64,000 bases of DNA from Selenomonadaceae bacterium. Lineage in GTDB: Bacteria; Bacillota; Negativicutes; Selenomonadales; Selenomonadaceae. The position numbers and the translations under genes were made by a program. The DNA is taken from assembly GCA_017527075.1 (NCBI GenBank), contig JAFXQM010000005.1, positions 112,068-176,067 of the forward strand. The letters are read 5' to 3'. Numbering within the stretch: the first letter of the stretch is position 1; each line of letters starts with the position of its first letter. Positions 1 through 8,888 of the stretch are shown here, piece after piece. The notes beneath the pieces are model-generated. The model had not been told where the DNA came from, ran no database searches, and was given only the letters and a program-made list of their open reading frames with translations.

Positions 1-929
1 GCGCTCGTATCGACGCACACGTCGACTTGAGCCGCGACACCAACAGCAGCTTCGAACTGGTTCGTGGTTGGGCACAGGGCGATTACGACAACTTCCAAAT
101 CAAAGTCGGTCGTCAACCCCTTTACACCAATGAAGACGGTATCCTCTGGGATACTGAGTACACCGGCGGCGAGATTACCTTCGGCAAACTCGCAAACGGC
201 TTGAGAGCTACCATCTACGGCGGTCGTCTTAAGGCAAATAAAGTCGGCGGCTCCATTCGCAACTCCGGTTCTTGGAACGGACGTCAAGACGGCGTCAGTG
301 CTCATGACAGATGGGCAGCGGCATCGGGTGTGTTGGGCAACGATAGCGAGAGCCAAGTAGGCACACGTAATGATCCTACCAGCTTCGTTGCTGTCAACGT
401 TCAGTACGATCCGGGCGCAAAAGGTATCTTCGGCGGCTTGGGTTACTATTACCTCAAAGATGACGACTTCAAATACTTCAATAGCACTATCGATGGCGAA
501 AGATACCCCAACTATTTCTACAGCAAAAACGGCAAGACCGACAAAGCTCAAATCGTGTCAGCTAACATTGGCTGGCGTCTCGGCAAAGCGCAGGTCTGGG
601 GCGCATACGCTAAGAACTCCAAAGCCGACTATGAAAACAAATCTTGGCAGGCACTCGTTCGCTACGGCGATCTCTACGGCGGCGGCAACCAGAGCACCAA
701 GAAGGGTCAATGGGCTGTCTGGGCAGGTTACAAATACCTCGGCTCCAACGCCTCCTTCAACGCCATTCAGTGGGATGACGCTTATGCCGGCACCAAAGGC
801 TTCGTCGCAGGCGCAAGCTGGGCTCCCATGGACAGAATCGTCCTCATCGGCAAGTACTTCAAGGGCAAATACATTGAAGGCCCCGGCGATGCAGAGCGTC
901 TCTTCGGCCGTGTCGAGTTCTTCTTCTAA
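1..929 (+). CDS. Outer-membrane porin, C-terminal part (5' end outside the window)
   Basis: The reading frame is already open at base 3, so this is the last roughly 309 residues of a larger protein. It is rich in alternating polar and aromatic residues typical of transmembrane beta strands (for example WRLGKAQVWGAYAKNS and KGQWAVWAGYKYLG), and it ends in GRVEFFF. A terminal phenylalanine on the last strand is the usual recognition signal for the beta-barrel assembly machinery. In Negativicutes such barrels normally carry an N-terminal signal peptide and an SLH domain; that part is upstream of the window, so the subfamily is inferred. A related N-terminal SLH fragment lies at 34560-35204 on the other strand. 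A rho-independent terminator follows at once, so it ends its transcription unit. Confidence 0.8.
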   Translation, partial: ARIDAHVDLSRDTNSSFELVRGWAQGDYDNFQIKVGRQPLYTNEDGILWDTEYTGGEITFGKLANGLRATIYGGRLKANKVGGSIRNSGSWNGRQDGVSAHDRWAAASGVLGNDSESQVGTRNDPTSFVAVNVQYDPGAKGIFGGLGYYYLKDDDFKYFNSTIDGERYPNYFYSKNGKTDKAQIVSANIGWRLGKAQVWGAYAKNSKADYENKSWQALVRYGDLYGGGNQSTKKGQWAVWAGYKYLGSNASFNAIQWDDAYAGTKGFVAGASWAPMDRIVLIGKYFKGKYIEGPGDAERLFGRVEFFF

Positions 930-970
930 GCCGACACTTTCAGCCGAAACAATCTTCTAAAGAAAATTAC

Positions 971-1006
971 GGGAGTCTCCGAGAAATCGGAGGCTCCCTT
1001 GAGTTT
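971..1006 (+). terminator. Rho-independent terminator after the porin
   Basis: An 11-bp stem GGGAGTCTCCG / CGGAGGCTCCC with one wobble pair and an AGAAAT loop is followed by a short T-rich stretch. Confidence 0.75.
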
Positions 1007-1041
1007 AGTTAGGAGTGTGGAGTTAGGAGTTGGGAGTTGGG
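1005..1041. repeat. Family B TTAGGA-like tandem repeat, copy B1
   Basis: Imperfect tandem units of GTTAGGA, GTGTGGA and GTTGGGA type directly follow the porin terminator. The same unit recurs at 20364-20398, 23729-23784, 31283-31331, 37667-37741 and 46318-46352. Confidence 0.65.
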
Positions 1042-1056
1042 CGCGCGGAAAATTTA

Positions 1057-1091
1057 AAAGCGACGAGAGATTTTCTCCCGCCGCTTTTTTT
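1057..1091. terminator. Bidirectional terminator between the porin and thrS
   Basis: GCGACGAGAG and CTCCCGCCGC pair through several wobble pairs around a short T loop. A-rich and T-rich flanks lie on both sides, which suits the end of thrS reading leftwards as well as rightward read-through. Confidence 0.5.
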
Positions 1092-1106
1092 GTCGGAAAA
1101 ATTATT

Positions 1107-2891
1107 TCAGAACTCTTGGTCGCGCGTGGAAATTTTTTCCTGAACGTAAGCAATGAACTCGTCGACGCTCATGGCGACGCTGTCCTTCGCGCTGTATTTG
1201 CGAATCGGCAGGATGCCCGTCTCCACTTCCTTATCGCCGAGGACAATCGTGTACGGAATTTTTCTGACTTGGCTGTCGCGAATTTTTTTGTTGACCTTCT
1301 CGTTGCGGTCGTCGACTTCAGCGCGAATCTTCAGCGCGAAAAATTTCTCCGCGAGTTCTTTGGCGTAGGCAAGGTGGCTGTCGGTTATCGGCAAAAGTTT
1401 TATCTGAACGGGCGCCAGCCACACGGGGAATGCGCCCGCGTAGTTCTCAATCAAAATTCCGATGAATCGTTCGATTGAGCCGTAAACGACGCGGTGCACC
1501 ATAATCGGGCGATGCTTCTCTCCGTCCTCGCCGATATAATTCAAATCGAACTTTTCGGGCAGGAGCATGTCGAGCTGAATCGTGCCGCACTGCCACGTCC
1601 GCCCGATTGAATCTTTCAGGTGGAAGTCAATCTTCGGGCCGTAGAAGGCACCGTCGCCCTCGTTGACCACGTATTCAAGCCCGCGGTGTTCCAGAGCTTT
1701 GCGCAAGGCGTCGGTCGCCAATTCCCACGTCGCGTCGTCGCCCATGGAATTTTCCGGACGCGTCGACAGCTCAGCCTTATAAGTCAGCCCGAATGTTTTA
1801 TAAACCTCGTCGAACAAATCAATCGTCTTTTGAATTTCGGGCTCAACCTGCGCGGGCGTCATGAAGATGTGCGCGTCATCCTGCGTGAAGTTGCGGACGC
1901 GGAACAGCCCGTGGAGGACGCCGCTCTTCTCGTGGCGGTGAACCAATCCGAGTTCGCCGAGACGCAGAGGCAAGTCGCGGTAGCTGTGCACGTGCGTGTT
2001 GTAAACCAACATGCCGCCGGGGCAGTTCATCGGCTTGACCGCATAATCTTCCTCGTCAATCTTCGTGAAGTACATGTTCTCTTTGTAATGATCCCAGTGC
2101 CCCGAAGTCTCCCACAGCTTGCGATTCAAAATTATCGGCGTCTTAATCTCGTGGTAGCCGTAGCGACGGTGAACCTCGCGCCAGTAATCAATCAGCTCGT
2201 TGCGGATAATCATTCCGTTCGGGTGGAAGAACGGGAAGCCGGGACCTTCGTCGTGCAGGCTGAACAAATCCAATTCCTTGCCGAGTTTGCGGTGGTCGCG
2301 CCGCGCCGCCTCCTCCAGCATGTGCAGATAATCTTTCAGCTCGTCTTTGCTCTCGAACGCCGTGCCGTAAATCCTCTGCAACATTTTATTGTGCTCGTCG
2401 CCGCGCCAGTATGCTCCCGCGATACTCATCAGCTTGAACGCTTTAACTTTGCCCGTAGACTGAACGTGAGGTCCCGCACACAAATCCGTGAAGTCGCCCT
2501 GCGTGAACAGAGATATCTCCGCGTCCTCGGGCAGAGCCTCAATCAATTCAACTTTGTAAGTTTCGCCCTCGTCCGCAAATTTTTTCAGCGCGTCGGCTCG
2601 TGAGAGCGTCGACCGTTCCAACTTCAGATTTTGCTTGACGATATTTTTCATCTCGCGCTCGATGTCGGCGAGGTCTTCGTCGGTGATTTTTTTCTCCGTG
2701 TCGATGTCGTAGTAGAAGCCCGTGTCAATCGCCGGACCGATTGCCAGTTGAACGCCGCGTCCGTCCGCGCCGCCGTAAAGATGCTTTATCGCTTGCGCCA
2801 TGACATGCGAGGCCGTGTGCCTCAGCGCGTGCAATGCCTCCGCGCCGTCGACTTCAGCCAAGCTGCCGTCCTTCGTGATTATCGTTGCCAT
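1107..2891 (-). CDS. thrS: Threonyl-tRNA synthetase lacking the N-terminal TGS domain
   Basis: This enzyme charges tRNA-Thr in the cytoplasm. The 594-residue protein contains the editing-domain HxxxH motif (HTASHVMAQ, near residue 27), the class II catalytic core with the zinc ligands expected in KPMNCPGG, DDAHIF and VHRVVYGS, and a C-terminal anticodon-binding domain (WLAPVQIKLLPITDSH onward). E. coli ThrS has 642 residues, and the difference is mostly at the N terminus. Only about 15 residues of the first TGS strand (MATIITKDGSLAEVDG) precede a sequence that already matches the start of the editing domain, so the roughly 60-residue TGS domain is missing. The ATG follows a GGAGGC ribosome-binding site. 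No T-box leader was seen upstream. Confidence 0.96.
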   Translation of the reverse strand: MATIITKDGSLAEVDGAEALHALRHTASHVMAQAIKHLYGGADGRGVQLAIGPAIDTGFYYDIDTEKKITDEDLADIEREMKNIVKQNLKLERSTLSRADALKKFADEGETYKVELIEALPEDAEISLFTQGDFTDLCAGPHVQSTGKVKAFKLMSIAGAYWRGDEHNKMLQRIYGTAFESKDELKDYLHMLEEAARRDHRKLGKELDLFSLHDEGPGFPFFHPNGMIIRNELIDYWREVHRRYGYHEIKTPIILNRKLWETSGHWDHYKENMYFTKIDEEDYAVKPMNCPGGMLVYNTHVHSYRDLPLRLGELGLVHRHEKSGVLHGLFRVRNFTQDDAHIFMTPAQVEPEIQKTIDLFDEVYKTFGLTYKAELSTRPENSMGDDATWELATDALRKALEHRGLEYVVNEGDGAFYGPKIDFHLKDSIGRTWQCGTIQLDMLLPEKFDLNYIGEDGEKHRPIMVHRVVYGSIERFIGILIENYAGAFPVWLAPVQIKLLPITDSHLAYAKELAEKFFALKIRAEVDDRNEKVNKKIRDSQVRKIPYTIVLGDKEVETGILPIRKYSAKDSVAMSVDEFIAYVQEKISTRDQEF

Positions 2892-2988
2892 TTATTTAGC
2901 CTCCTTCGCCTGCCTTGATTCGGGCAAAGAAAATTTTTTCCTGCTTAACAAAAAAGCTGCGGCGTTAAGACAAAATCTTCCGTCAGCG

Positions 2989-3066
2989 AGCTGAAAAAAT
3001 TTTTGCGGGCGTTTCGGATTTTTGAGCGACGAAAAAATTTTCGCGGGCGTTTACGAGTTTCAAGGC
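2989..3066. repeat. Family C repeat, two tandem units between thrS and the acyltransferase
   Basis: Two adjacent units of about 38 bp share a GAAAAAATTTT block, a GCGGGCGTTT block and a GAGTTT/GGATTTTTGAG block. Related units lie at 9259-9307, 9648-9697, 17662-17742 and 45541-45613. No other signal stands out in the 236-bp divergent gap. Confidence 0.5.
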
Positions 3067-3127
3067 GGCAGATTTTTTTTTCGAACTGTGATAGAATTCG
3101 CCGAGAAAAATTTTTGGAGGAAACTTT

Positions 3128-4243
3128 ATGACGAAAAGAATTTACTCGCTGGACGTGCTGCGCGGCGTGGCGATATCAATCATGCTCTTCTTGGACGGAC
3201 CGCCCGACAAAATTTTTTCCATCCTCGAACACCCGCAGTGGGCGGGGCTGACCGTGCCCGATGTCGCCTTGCCGATGTTCGCGTTCGCCATGGGAGCCGC
3301 CGCCGCAATTTCCATGTCGCGGCGCGAACCGAGCGCGAAAAAAATTTTAAAGCGGACGGCGTTGATGTTCGTGATTGGCGTGCTGCTGGAGATGGAGCCG
3401 TTCTTCCTCCTGCCGATTTTCTCCGACAGCTTCACAGCCGCAGATTTTCTCGACCGCGCAATTATTCACGGGCGACTCTTCGGAATAATTCAGCGGCTCG
3501 CCATGGCTTACGCGCTCGGAACTTTTCTGGCGTTGGCAATAAAAAACAGCCGCGGAATTTTGCTCGCGGCGTTCGTGCTGCTGATTGTCTCTTCGGCGGG
3601 TTATCACCTTTACGCGCCCGAAAATCCCTTCGACGAGGCGCACAACATCAGCCAAGCCGTCGATTACATTTTCCCCGGCGTCAATCACATTTACCGCCCG
3701 ACGCACGACCCCGAAGGTCTTTACGGCTGCCTGGCGACCACTGCTTCCGTTCTCTTCGGTTTTTTGGCGGGAAAAATTTTCGTCGACCAATCGTCGGCGC
3801 GCGACAAAATTTTTCTCTTCATCGCTGCGGGAATTTTGTTGAGCATAATCGGCGGCGTGTGGAGTAATTTCGACATCATCTCAAAAAAACTTTGGACGAC
3901 GCCTTACGCGCTGATTAACGCGGGGCTCGATTTCCTGCTGCTCGCGCTGTTCATGAAATTATTCGACGCCGTGCCCGCCGCAAAAAAATTTTCTCAACCG
4001 CTCGTCGCCCTCGGAATGAATCCGCTTTTTTTCTTCGTGATGAACAACGCGCTGCTCACTTTCCTTTACGTCATCCCGAACGGCGACGTGAACAACAGCT
4101 TTTATCTGCAACTTTATTGGAACACGACGCAAGGGCTCATCTCCACGGAATTCGGCGCGACACTTTTCTGCGCGATTTGGGCTCTGCTCTGGTTGCCGAT
4201 TGCCGAGCTCTTTTATAAAATGAAAATCGTAATTAAACTTTGA
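3128..4243 (+). CDS. Membrane acyltransferase of the NagX / heparan-alpha-glucosaminide acetyltransferase type
   Basis: The 371-residue protein has about ten hydrophobic segments and opens with the family signature YSLDVLRGVAISIMLFLDG, followed by EHPQWAGLTVPDVALPMFAFAMG and a basic cytoplasmic stretch (SRREPSAKKILKRT). This matches the COG4299/DUF5009 group, whose members transfer acyl groups to amino sugars across the membrane. The actual substrate cannot be read from the sequence. In well-studied relatives the second motif reads HAPWHGWTPAD; here the second His position is not conserved, so activity is uncertain. The ATG follows GGAGG by eight bases. It is the first gene of a run of six on the plus strand, 12 bp before the DUF262 gene. 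Confidence 0.8.
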   Translation: MTKRIYSLDVLRGVAISIMLFLDGPPDKIFSILEHPQWAGLTVPDVALPMFAFAMGAAAAISMSRREPSAKKILKRTALMFVIGVLLEMEPFFLLPIFSDSFTAADFLDRAIIHGRLFGIIQRLAMAYALGTFLALAIKNSRGILLAAFVLLIVSSAGYHLYAPENPFDEAHNISQAVDYIFPGVNHIYRPTHDPEGLYGCLATTASVLFGFLAGKIFVDQSSARDKIFLFIAAGILLSIIGGVWSNFDIISKKLWTTPYALINAGLDFLLLALFMKLFDAVPAAKKFSQPLVALGMNPLFFFVMNNALLTFLYVIPNGDVNNSFYLQLYWNTTQGLISTEFGATLFCAIWALLWLPIAELFYKMKIVIKL

Positions 4244-4255
4244 GGAGGAAACTTT

Positions 4256-5977
4256 ATGGCAGGTTGGGAAACAAAAACCGTCGACGAAGTCATCACAAAA
4301 ATTCGGAGCAAAAAATTTGTTTTGCCCGTCATTCAACGCCGCCTCGTCTGGAAGGAAGACGCCATGACGAAACTTTTTGACACGTTGCTCAAGGGTTATT
4401 CGTTCGGCGCGGTGATTGTCCTCAAGGAGCGTTCGGGATTTCAGCCGCTTTTTGCCTCCCGCGAATTTTCCGACGACGGCGAGCCGCGCAACGCCGATTT
4501 GTCGACGCAGGAAAAATTTTTGGACGACGAACAATTTTTTGTCATCGACGGGCAGCAACGCCTGCAAAGTTTTTATATCGGGCTGTGCGGCTCCTTCGGC
4601 GGAAAGAAAATGTACTTCGACCTTTACAGCGACTTTCAGAAGGGCGATTACGATTTCAAATTCGCCAGACCGACGCAGGGAAAATCTTCCGTGAAAAATA
4701 TTGAGCGCGGCGAACGAACTCTCGACGAATCGGAGATTGAAACCACTGCGGAATGTTTTTGGTATCCCGTGCGCGAGCTTTACGAAAAACTTTCGCGCGT
4801 CGGAGGGAACAGCGGCCGAATCGCCGACGAAATTATTTCGGAGCAAAACATCGACGAGCCGCACAAGATAAAACACATCGAAGAGAACATCAAACAATTT
4901 TACGGAAATATTTTCGAGCGCAAGAACGTTGGCATTTCGGAAGTCGAAGTCGATTACGGCAGAAACGAAATTGAAAACCGTCAGCGCATGGTCGAACTTT
5001 TTCGGCGGCTCAACAGCGGCGGCACTTATCTGTCGACGCTGGACTTGGTTGCCTCCCGCCTGAAAGGTTTCGACAGCCGCATGGAAAATTTCCTCGACGC
5101 CATGGTCAACGACTGCAGCGATATCCGAATCAGCCAAGACGAACTGATTAAATTGATAATGACTTTGCAGGACAAACCTTTGAGCGAGATTACCGACTTG
5201 GATGAGGACGGCGAAAAATTTGCGGCGTTCGCTCTGGAAAATTCCACTCGGATAAAATCGACACTCGTCGCGCTCCGAGAATTTTTGCGCAAGGCCGGCG
5301 ATTACAATTGGTTCGCGCTGAACAGGAGCCGCTCGCCCATTCCGCTTTACGTTTTGGCTTACCACATTTTTTACGCCGAACGCGCCGACGAAAATTTTTT
5401 CGCGATGAGACGCTGGCTTCGGCTTTCCATGCTGAACGGAATTTTTCGTCGCGGCTGCGGCTGGATTCCCTCCGAACGCGGCATGAAGTTGTTGCACGAT
5501 GCCTTCAAAAATTTTCACGGGCAACCTTTCCCCGTCGACGCGCTCTTTGACGTTTGCAAAAAAAATTTGCATTCGTTTTACTCCGAGGTCAAGCCCGGCA
5601 ACCTTGACGACTTCGACAGGAACCGCGATTACATGTTTTATCTGATTTATGACGGCGCGCCCCTGTCGAGTGGTGCCGTTGACCACATTCAGCCGCGTGC
5701 CCGCCTTTTGGGACAGATTGGGCGCGGGCAAAAAAATATCACCGAGGAAATGATTGACAGCATTGCGAACCTGGAATTGCTGACCCGCGAGGACAACGCC
5801 GAGAAGAGCGACAAACGCTTGAAAGACTGGCTCAATCGTCAGGCGGACAGACAAAAATATTTGGAACGCCATTTGATTCCCGACAACGAAGGACTTTGGA
5901 AGCCGAGCAACTTCAAACAATTCCTCAAGGCGCGCGCCGAAAAAATTTCCGCAAAGATTAATGCCTCCATGAGGTGA
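4256..5977 (+). CDS. DUF262 protein with C-terminal HNH (DUF1524-like) nuclease, GmrSD type
   Basis: The N-terminal DUF262 domain has the PVIQRRLVW entry motif (residues 24-32) and the nucleotide-binding DGQQR motif at 98-102. The C-terminal part carries an HNH-type core, DHIQPRARL at 476-484 followed by IANLELLTREDNAEKSDK. The invariant His of DHI, the Asn of the NLELL block and the terminal Lys are all present. GmrSD and related enzymes use DUF262 to control or power the nuclease and restrict modified phage DNA. Here the gene ends four bases before a DNA methyltransferase, which suggests a two-gene restriction-modification-like unit instead of a type IV enzyme. That pairing is inferred from context. 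RBS is GAGGAGG. Confidence 0.87.
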   Translation: MAGWETKTVDEVITKIRSKKFVLPVIQRRLVWKEDAMTKLFDTLLKGYSFGAVIVLKERSGFQPLFASREFSDDGEPRNADLSTQEKFLDDEQFFVIDGQQRLQSFYIGLCGSFGGKKMYFDLYSDFQKGDYDFKFARPTQGKSSVKNIERGERTLDESEIETTAECFWYPVRELYEKLSRVGGNSGRIADEIISEQNIDEPHKIKHIEENIKQFYGNIFERKNVGISEVEVDYGRNEIENRQRMVELFRRLNSGGTYLSTLDLVASRLKGFDSRMENFLDAMVNDCSDIRISQDELIKLIMTLQDKPLSEITDLDEDGEKFAAFALENSTRIKSTLVALREFLRKAGDYNWFALNRSRSPIPLYVLAYHIFYAERADENFFAMRRWLRLSMLNGIFRRGCGWIPSERGMKLLHDAFKNFHGQPFPVDALFDVCKKNLHSFYSEVKPGNLDDFDRNRDYMFYLIYDGAPLSSGAVDHIQPRARLLGQIGRGQKNITEEMIDSIANLELLTREDNAEKSDKRLKDWLNRQADRQKYLERHLIPDNEGLWKPSNFKQFLKARAEKISAKINASMR

Positions 5978-5981
5978 TGAA

Positions 5982-7658
5982 ATGATTCACTTCGACCGCC
6001 CGCCGCTCAAGGACGTGTTAAAAATCCTTCTGCGCGGACTGAAGATTGAAACTCTGCCCAAGCCCCGCGCTCAGAAGGACGACGCCGAAAAATTTTCCCG
6101 CACGCGCTCACTCGCCGAAGTCTGCTCGCCGAGTCATCTGGTCAAGTTCATGGTCGACGCTCTCGACGAGGAAAATCTTTTCTGGCAACTTCGTGTCGAC
6201 GCGCGCTGGCTGGAGGCGGCTTGCGGCGAAGCTCCCTTCATCACCAACCGTTACGACGCCGAATCGGGCGAAGAAATTCCCTTCGAACGCCGCGCGGGAA
6301 TTTTGGACAAAAAGCTCCGCGCCGTGCCCGCCGACGCCGATAAACTCCTCTGGGCGAAACGAGCCGTTCAAAGTGTTTACGGTTTTGAGATTCAGCCCGA
6401 CAGCCTGCTCCTCGCCCGCGCCAACGTCTTGCTCACCTTTGCCGAGTTCGCCGACGATTACTCGCCCGAAGACCTGCAAGAGGTCGCTGAAGTCATCGCA
6501 GAAAATTTTTGGCTCATGGACGCGCTCAATCCGCCGCCCAAACAAATTTCTCTCTTCGACGAAGCAACCGACTGGCTCACCGGCGAAAAAATTTTTCTTG
6601 GAGGCTCTGACATGAAAAAGTTCACGTTCGTTATCAGCAACCCGCCCTATCAGGACGACACATCGGGCGACAACAAAACTTTCGCCCCGCCCGTTTACAA
6701 CAAGTTCATTGACGCCGCGAAAAAAATCGCCGACAAAGCGGTTTTCATCACGCCCGCCAGATTTCTCTTCGACGCCGGCGCAACCCCCAAAGATTTCAAC
6801 CGCCGCATGCTCAACGACCCGCACTTTAAAGTTTTGGATTACGCGCCCGACGCAAAAAAATATTTCCGCGGCGTCGACATTGACGGCGGCGTCGCTGTCA
6901 CCGTTTACGACAGCTCGGAAAATTTCGGCGCGATTGGAACTTTCACGGCCTTTGAAGAGCTCAACACCATTCACAAAAAAGTTTGCGTCGACAACAAAAA
7001 TTTCCGCCCGCTCAGTGAAATTATGCGCGGGCAAATGACTTACAGATTATCGGCAAAAGCTTACGAAGATTTTCCTGACTTGCCCGAACGACTTCCTAAT
7101 CGAACCGACACTGCGTTGCGAACAAACGCTTTCAAAATTATGCCCGATATTTTTTTGGAAGATAAACCCGACGACGGACACGAATATTTGCGAATGCTTG
7201 GCAGAATTGGAAACGAGCGCGCTTACAGATTCATTCGACGCGATTATGTCAACGCGCCCGCGCCGCTGGAAAAATTCAAAATCATGTTGCCGAAAGCAAA
7301 CGGAGCAGGAGCACTGAGTAAAGTGCCGTGTACGTCACTTATCGGCAAGCCCGTTATCGGCGAACCGTCCGTCGGTTGTACTCAAACTTTCATCACGGTC
7401 GGAGCCTTCGACACGCGCGAGGAGGCTGAGGCTTGCTTGAAATATATCAAGAGTAAATTCGCGCGAGTCATGCTCGGCATTTTGAAAGCGACGCAAGACA
7501 ATCCGCCGGCGACGTGGGCAAAAGTTCCGCTGGAAGATTTTTCTTCGGACAGTGACATCGATTGGCGCGGAGACGTTGATGTGCAACTTTATCGCAAATA
7601 CAATCTGACGGACGCGGAGAAAAATTTTGTCGAGGCTCACGTCAAGGAGATGGTCTGA
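5982..7658 (+). CDS. Eco57I-like N6-adenine DNA methyltransferase
   Basis: The 558-residue protein has a SAM-binding motif I variant (LEAACGEAPF, residues 77-86) and the catalytic motif IV NPPY at 220-223. Downstream blocks AVFITPARFLFDAG and GGVAVTVYDS are typical of Eco57I-family adenine methylases. The C-terminal third (from roughly residue 400) probably holds the target-recognition region. No nuclease motif was seen inside it, so cleavage would have to come from the upstream DUF262/HNH protein. Its TGA stop overlaps the ATG of cbiT by one base, so the methylase and a cobalamin gene are translationally coupled. That is an odd arrangement for a defence gene. Confidence 0.88.
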   Translation: MIHFDRPPLKDVLKILLRGLKIETLPKPRAQKDDAEKFSRTRSLAEVCSPSHLVKFMVDALDEENLFWQLRVDARWLEAACGEAPFITNRYDAESGEEIPFERRAGILDKKLRAVPADADKLLWAKRAVQSVYGFEIQPDSLLLARANVLLTFAEFADDYSPEDLQEVAEVIAENFWLMDALNPPPKQISLFDEATDWLTGEKIFLGGSDMKKFTFVISNPPYQDDTSGDNKTFAPPVYNKFIDAAKKIADKAVFITPARFLFDAGATPKDFNRRMLNDPHFKVLDYAPDAKKYFRGVDIDGGVAVTVYDSSENFGAIGTFTAFEELNTIHKKVCVDNKNFRPLSEIMRGQMTYRLSAKAYEDFPDLPERLPNRTDTALRTNAFKIMPDIFLEDKPDDGHEYLRMLGRIGNERAYRFIRRDYVNAPAPLEKFKIMLPKANGAGALSKVPCTSLIGKPVIGEPSVGCTQTFITVGAFDTREEAEACLKYIKSKFARVMLGILKATQDNPPATWAKVPLEDFSSDSDIDWRGDVDVQLYRKYNLTDAEKNFVEAHVKEMV

Positions 7659-8218
7659 TGATTGAGGACGAAAAATTTATTCGCGGGGAAGTGCCGATGA
7701 CCAAGCAGGAAGTTCGGATATTGACGCTGGCGAAGGCGCGGCCGGCGGTCGATTCGGTGATCGTGGACGTGGGAGCGGGCACGGGTTCGATAACGGTCGA
7801 GGCGGCGTTGCTCTGTCCGCGCGGGAAAATTTTTGCGCTGGAGCGGAAGGCGGAGGCGGTCGAACTCATCCGCCGCAACGTCGAAAAATTTTCCGTGCCG
7901 AACGTGGAGATAATTCACGCGGAGGCACCCGACGGCTTGGAAAATTTGCCGGCACTCGACGCGGCGATAATCGGCGGGAGCGGCGGACGGATAGAAAAAA
8001 TTCTCGACGCCCTCGCCACGAAATTAAAAGTCGGCGGGCGTGTCGTCGTCAACGCAATCACGATTCAGACCTCGGCGGGCGCGCTGGAATATTTCAGGAA
8101 ACACGATTGGAATTACGACGCGTTCCAAGTTCAAATCACGCGGCTGAAAAAAATCCGCGCGTATGACATGACGCAGGCATTGAATCCCGTTTGGATTATC
8201 ACGGCGGAAAAAAGTTGA
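7658..8218 (+). CDS. cbiT: Cobalt-precorrin-6B C15-methyltransferase (decarboxylating), CbiT
   Basis: CbiT methylates C15 and decarboxylates the C12 acetate of the corrin ring in anaerobic cobalamin synthesis. The protein (186 residues, the usual length) starts with the family signature IRGEVPMTKQEVR and has the SAM-binding VDVGAGTGSITVEAA, then IIHAEAPDGL and IIGGSGGRIEKIL. It stands as a single domain, not fused to CbiE. It overlaps the preceding DNA methyltransferase by one base and is followed 13 bp later by cbiC. Confidence 0.95.
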   Translation: MIEDEKFIRGEVPMTKQEVRILTLAKARPAVDSVIVDVGAGTGSITVEAALLCPRGKIFALERKAEAVELIRRNVEKFSVPNVEIIHAEAPDGLENLPALDAAIIGGSGGRIEKILDALATKLKVGGRVVVNAITIQTSAGALEYFRKHDWNYDAFQVQITRLKKIRAYDMTQALNPVWIITAEKS

Positions 8219-8231
8219 GAGGAGGATTTTT

Positions 8232-8876
8232 ATGTTCATCACGAAACCGATGGAGATTGAAGACCGAAGCATGGAAATAATCGCGCCGCACCTGGCGGGG
8301 CTGGCGTTGACGGACGAGGAGCGGAAAATTTATTCGCGAATCATTCACGCGTCGGGCGACGTGAATTACGCGCCGATAATCCGCATTCACCCCGAAGCAA
8401 TCGCGGCGACCAAGGCGGCACTGCTGCGCGGCGGAAATATTTTCACGGACGTGGAGATGGTCAGGCGCGGGATAAGCATTCGGACGTTCACGAAATTCGG
8501 CGGAGAAATTTTTTGCAAAGTGTCTGATGTCGACGTTCGAGACTTCGCCAAGCGCGAGGGCATTACTCGTTCGATGGCGGCGATGAGGATTTTCGGCAAG
8601 CGGCTCAACGGAGAAATTGTGGCGATTGGCAACGCGCCGACTGCTCTGTTTGAAGTGTTGCGTTTGGTTCGCGAAGAAAATATTAAACCCGCCGTGATAA
8701 TCGGAGTGCCCGTGGGCTTCGTCGGAGCGGCCGAGGCAAAAGCTCAGCTCGCCGCGCAGGACGAAATTCCGTTCATCACCGTCATGGGCAGCAAGGGCGG
8801 CAGTTCAATCGCGGTGGCCGCCGTCAATGCGATTCTTTATCTGCTGGACAACTCGCGCGGGCTCAGCGAAAAGTGA
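8232..8876 (+). CDS. cbiC: Cobalt-precorrin-8 methylmutase, CbiC
   Basis: This enzyme moves the methyl group from C11 to C12 in corrin synthesis to give cobyrinate. The 214-residue protein has the conserved SRIIHASGDVNYAPIIRIHP region with the catalytic His, then NAPTALFEVL and GVPVGFVGAAEAK, which are hallmarks of the CbiC/CobH family. RBS GAGGAGG lies seven bases before the ATG. It continues the cbiT unit. Confidence 0.95.
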   Translation: MFITKPMEIEDRSMEIIAPHLAGLALTDEERKIYSRIIHASGDVNYAPIIRIHPEAIAATKAALLRGGNIFTDVEMVRRGISIRTFTKFGGEIFCKVSDVDVRDFAKREGITRSMAAMRIFGKRLNGEIVAIGNAPTALFEVLRLVREENIKPAVIIGVPVGFVGAAEAKAQLAAQDEIPFITVMGSKGGSSIAVAAVNAILYLLDNSRGLSEK

Positions 8877-8888
8877 GGAGGACTCGTC

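Noticed and set aside
370..960. Long open frame inside the porin on the same strand
   Set aside because: It has low-complexity Ser/Thr/Pro composition from reading a beta-barrel gene out of frame and no ribosome-binding site.
2892..3127. T-box leader upstream of thrS
   Set aside because: No TGGNACCGCG-type T-box or specifier stem was found on the minus strand; the region is family C repeat sequence.
3959..5920. 653-codon open frame opposite the acyltransferase and DUF262 genes
   Set aside because: It is an antisense shadow. The plus-strand genes have clear family motifs, and this frame has none and no start signal.
7600..8240. Cobalamin riboswitch near cbiT/cbiC, cbiH or cbiA
   Set aside because: No B12-box-like conserved core or extended leader was seen; the genes start directly after neighbours.
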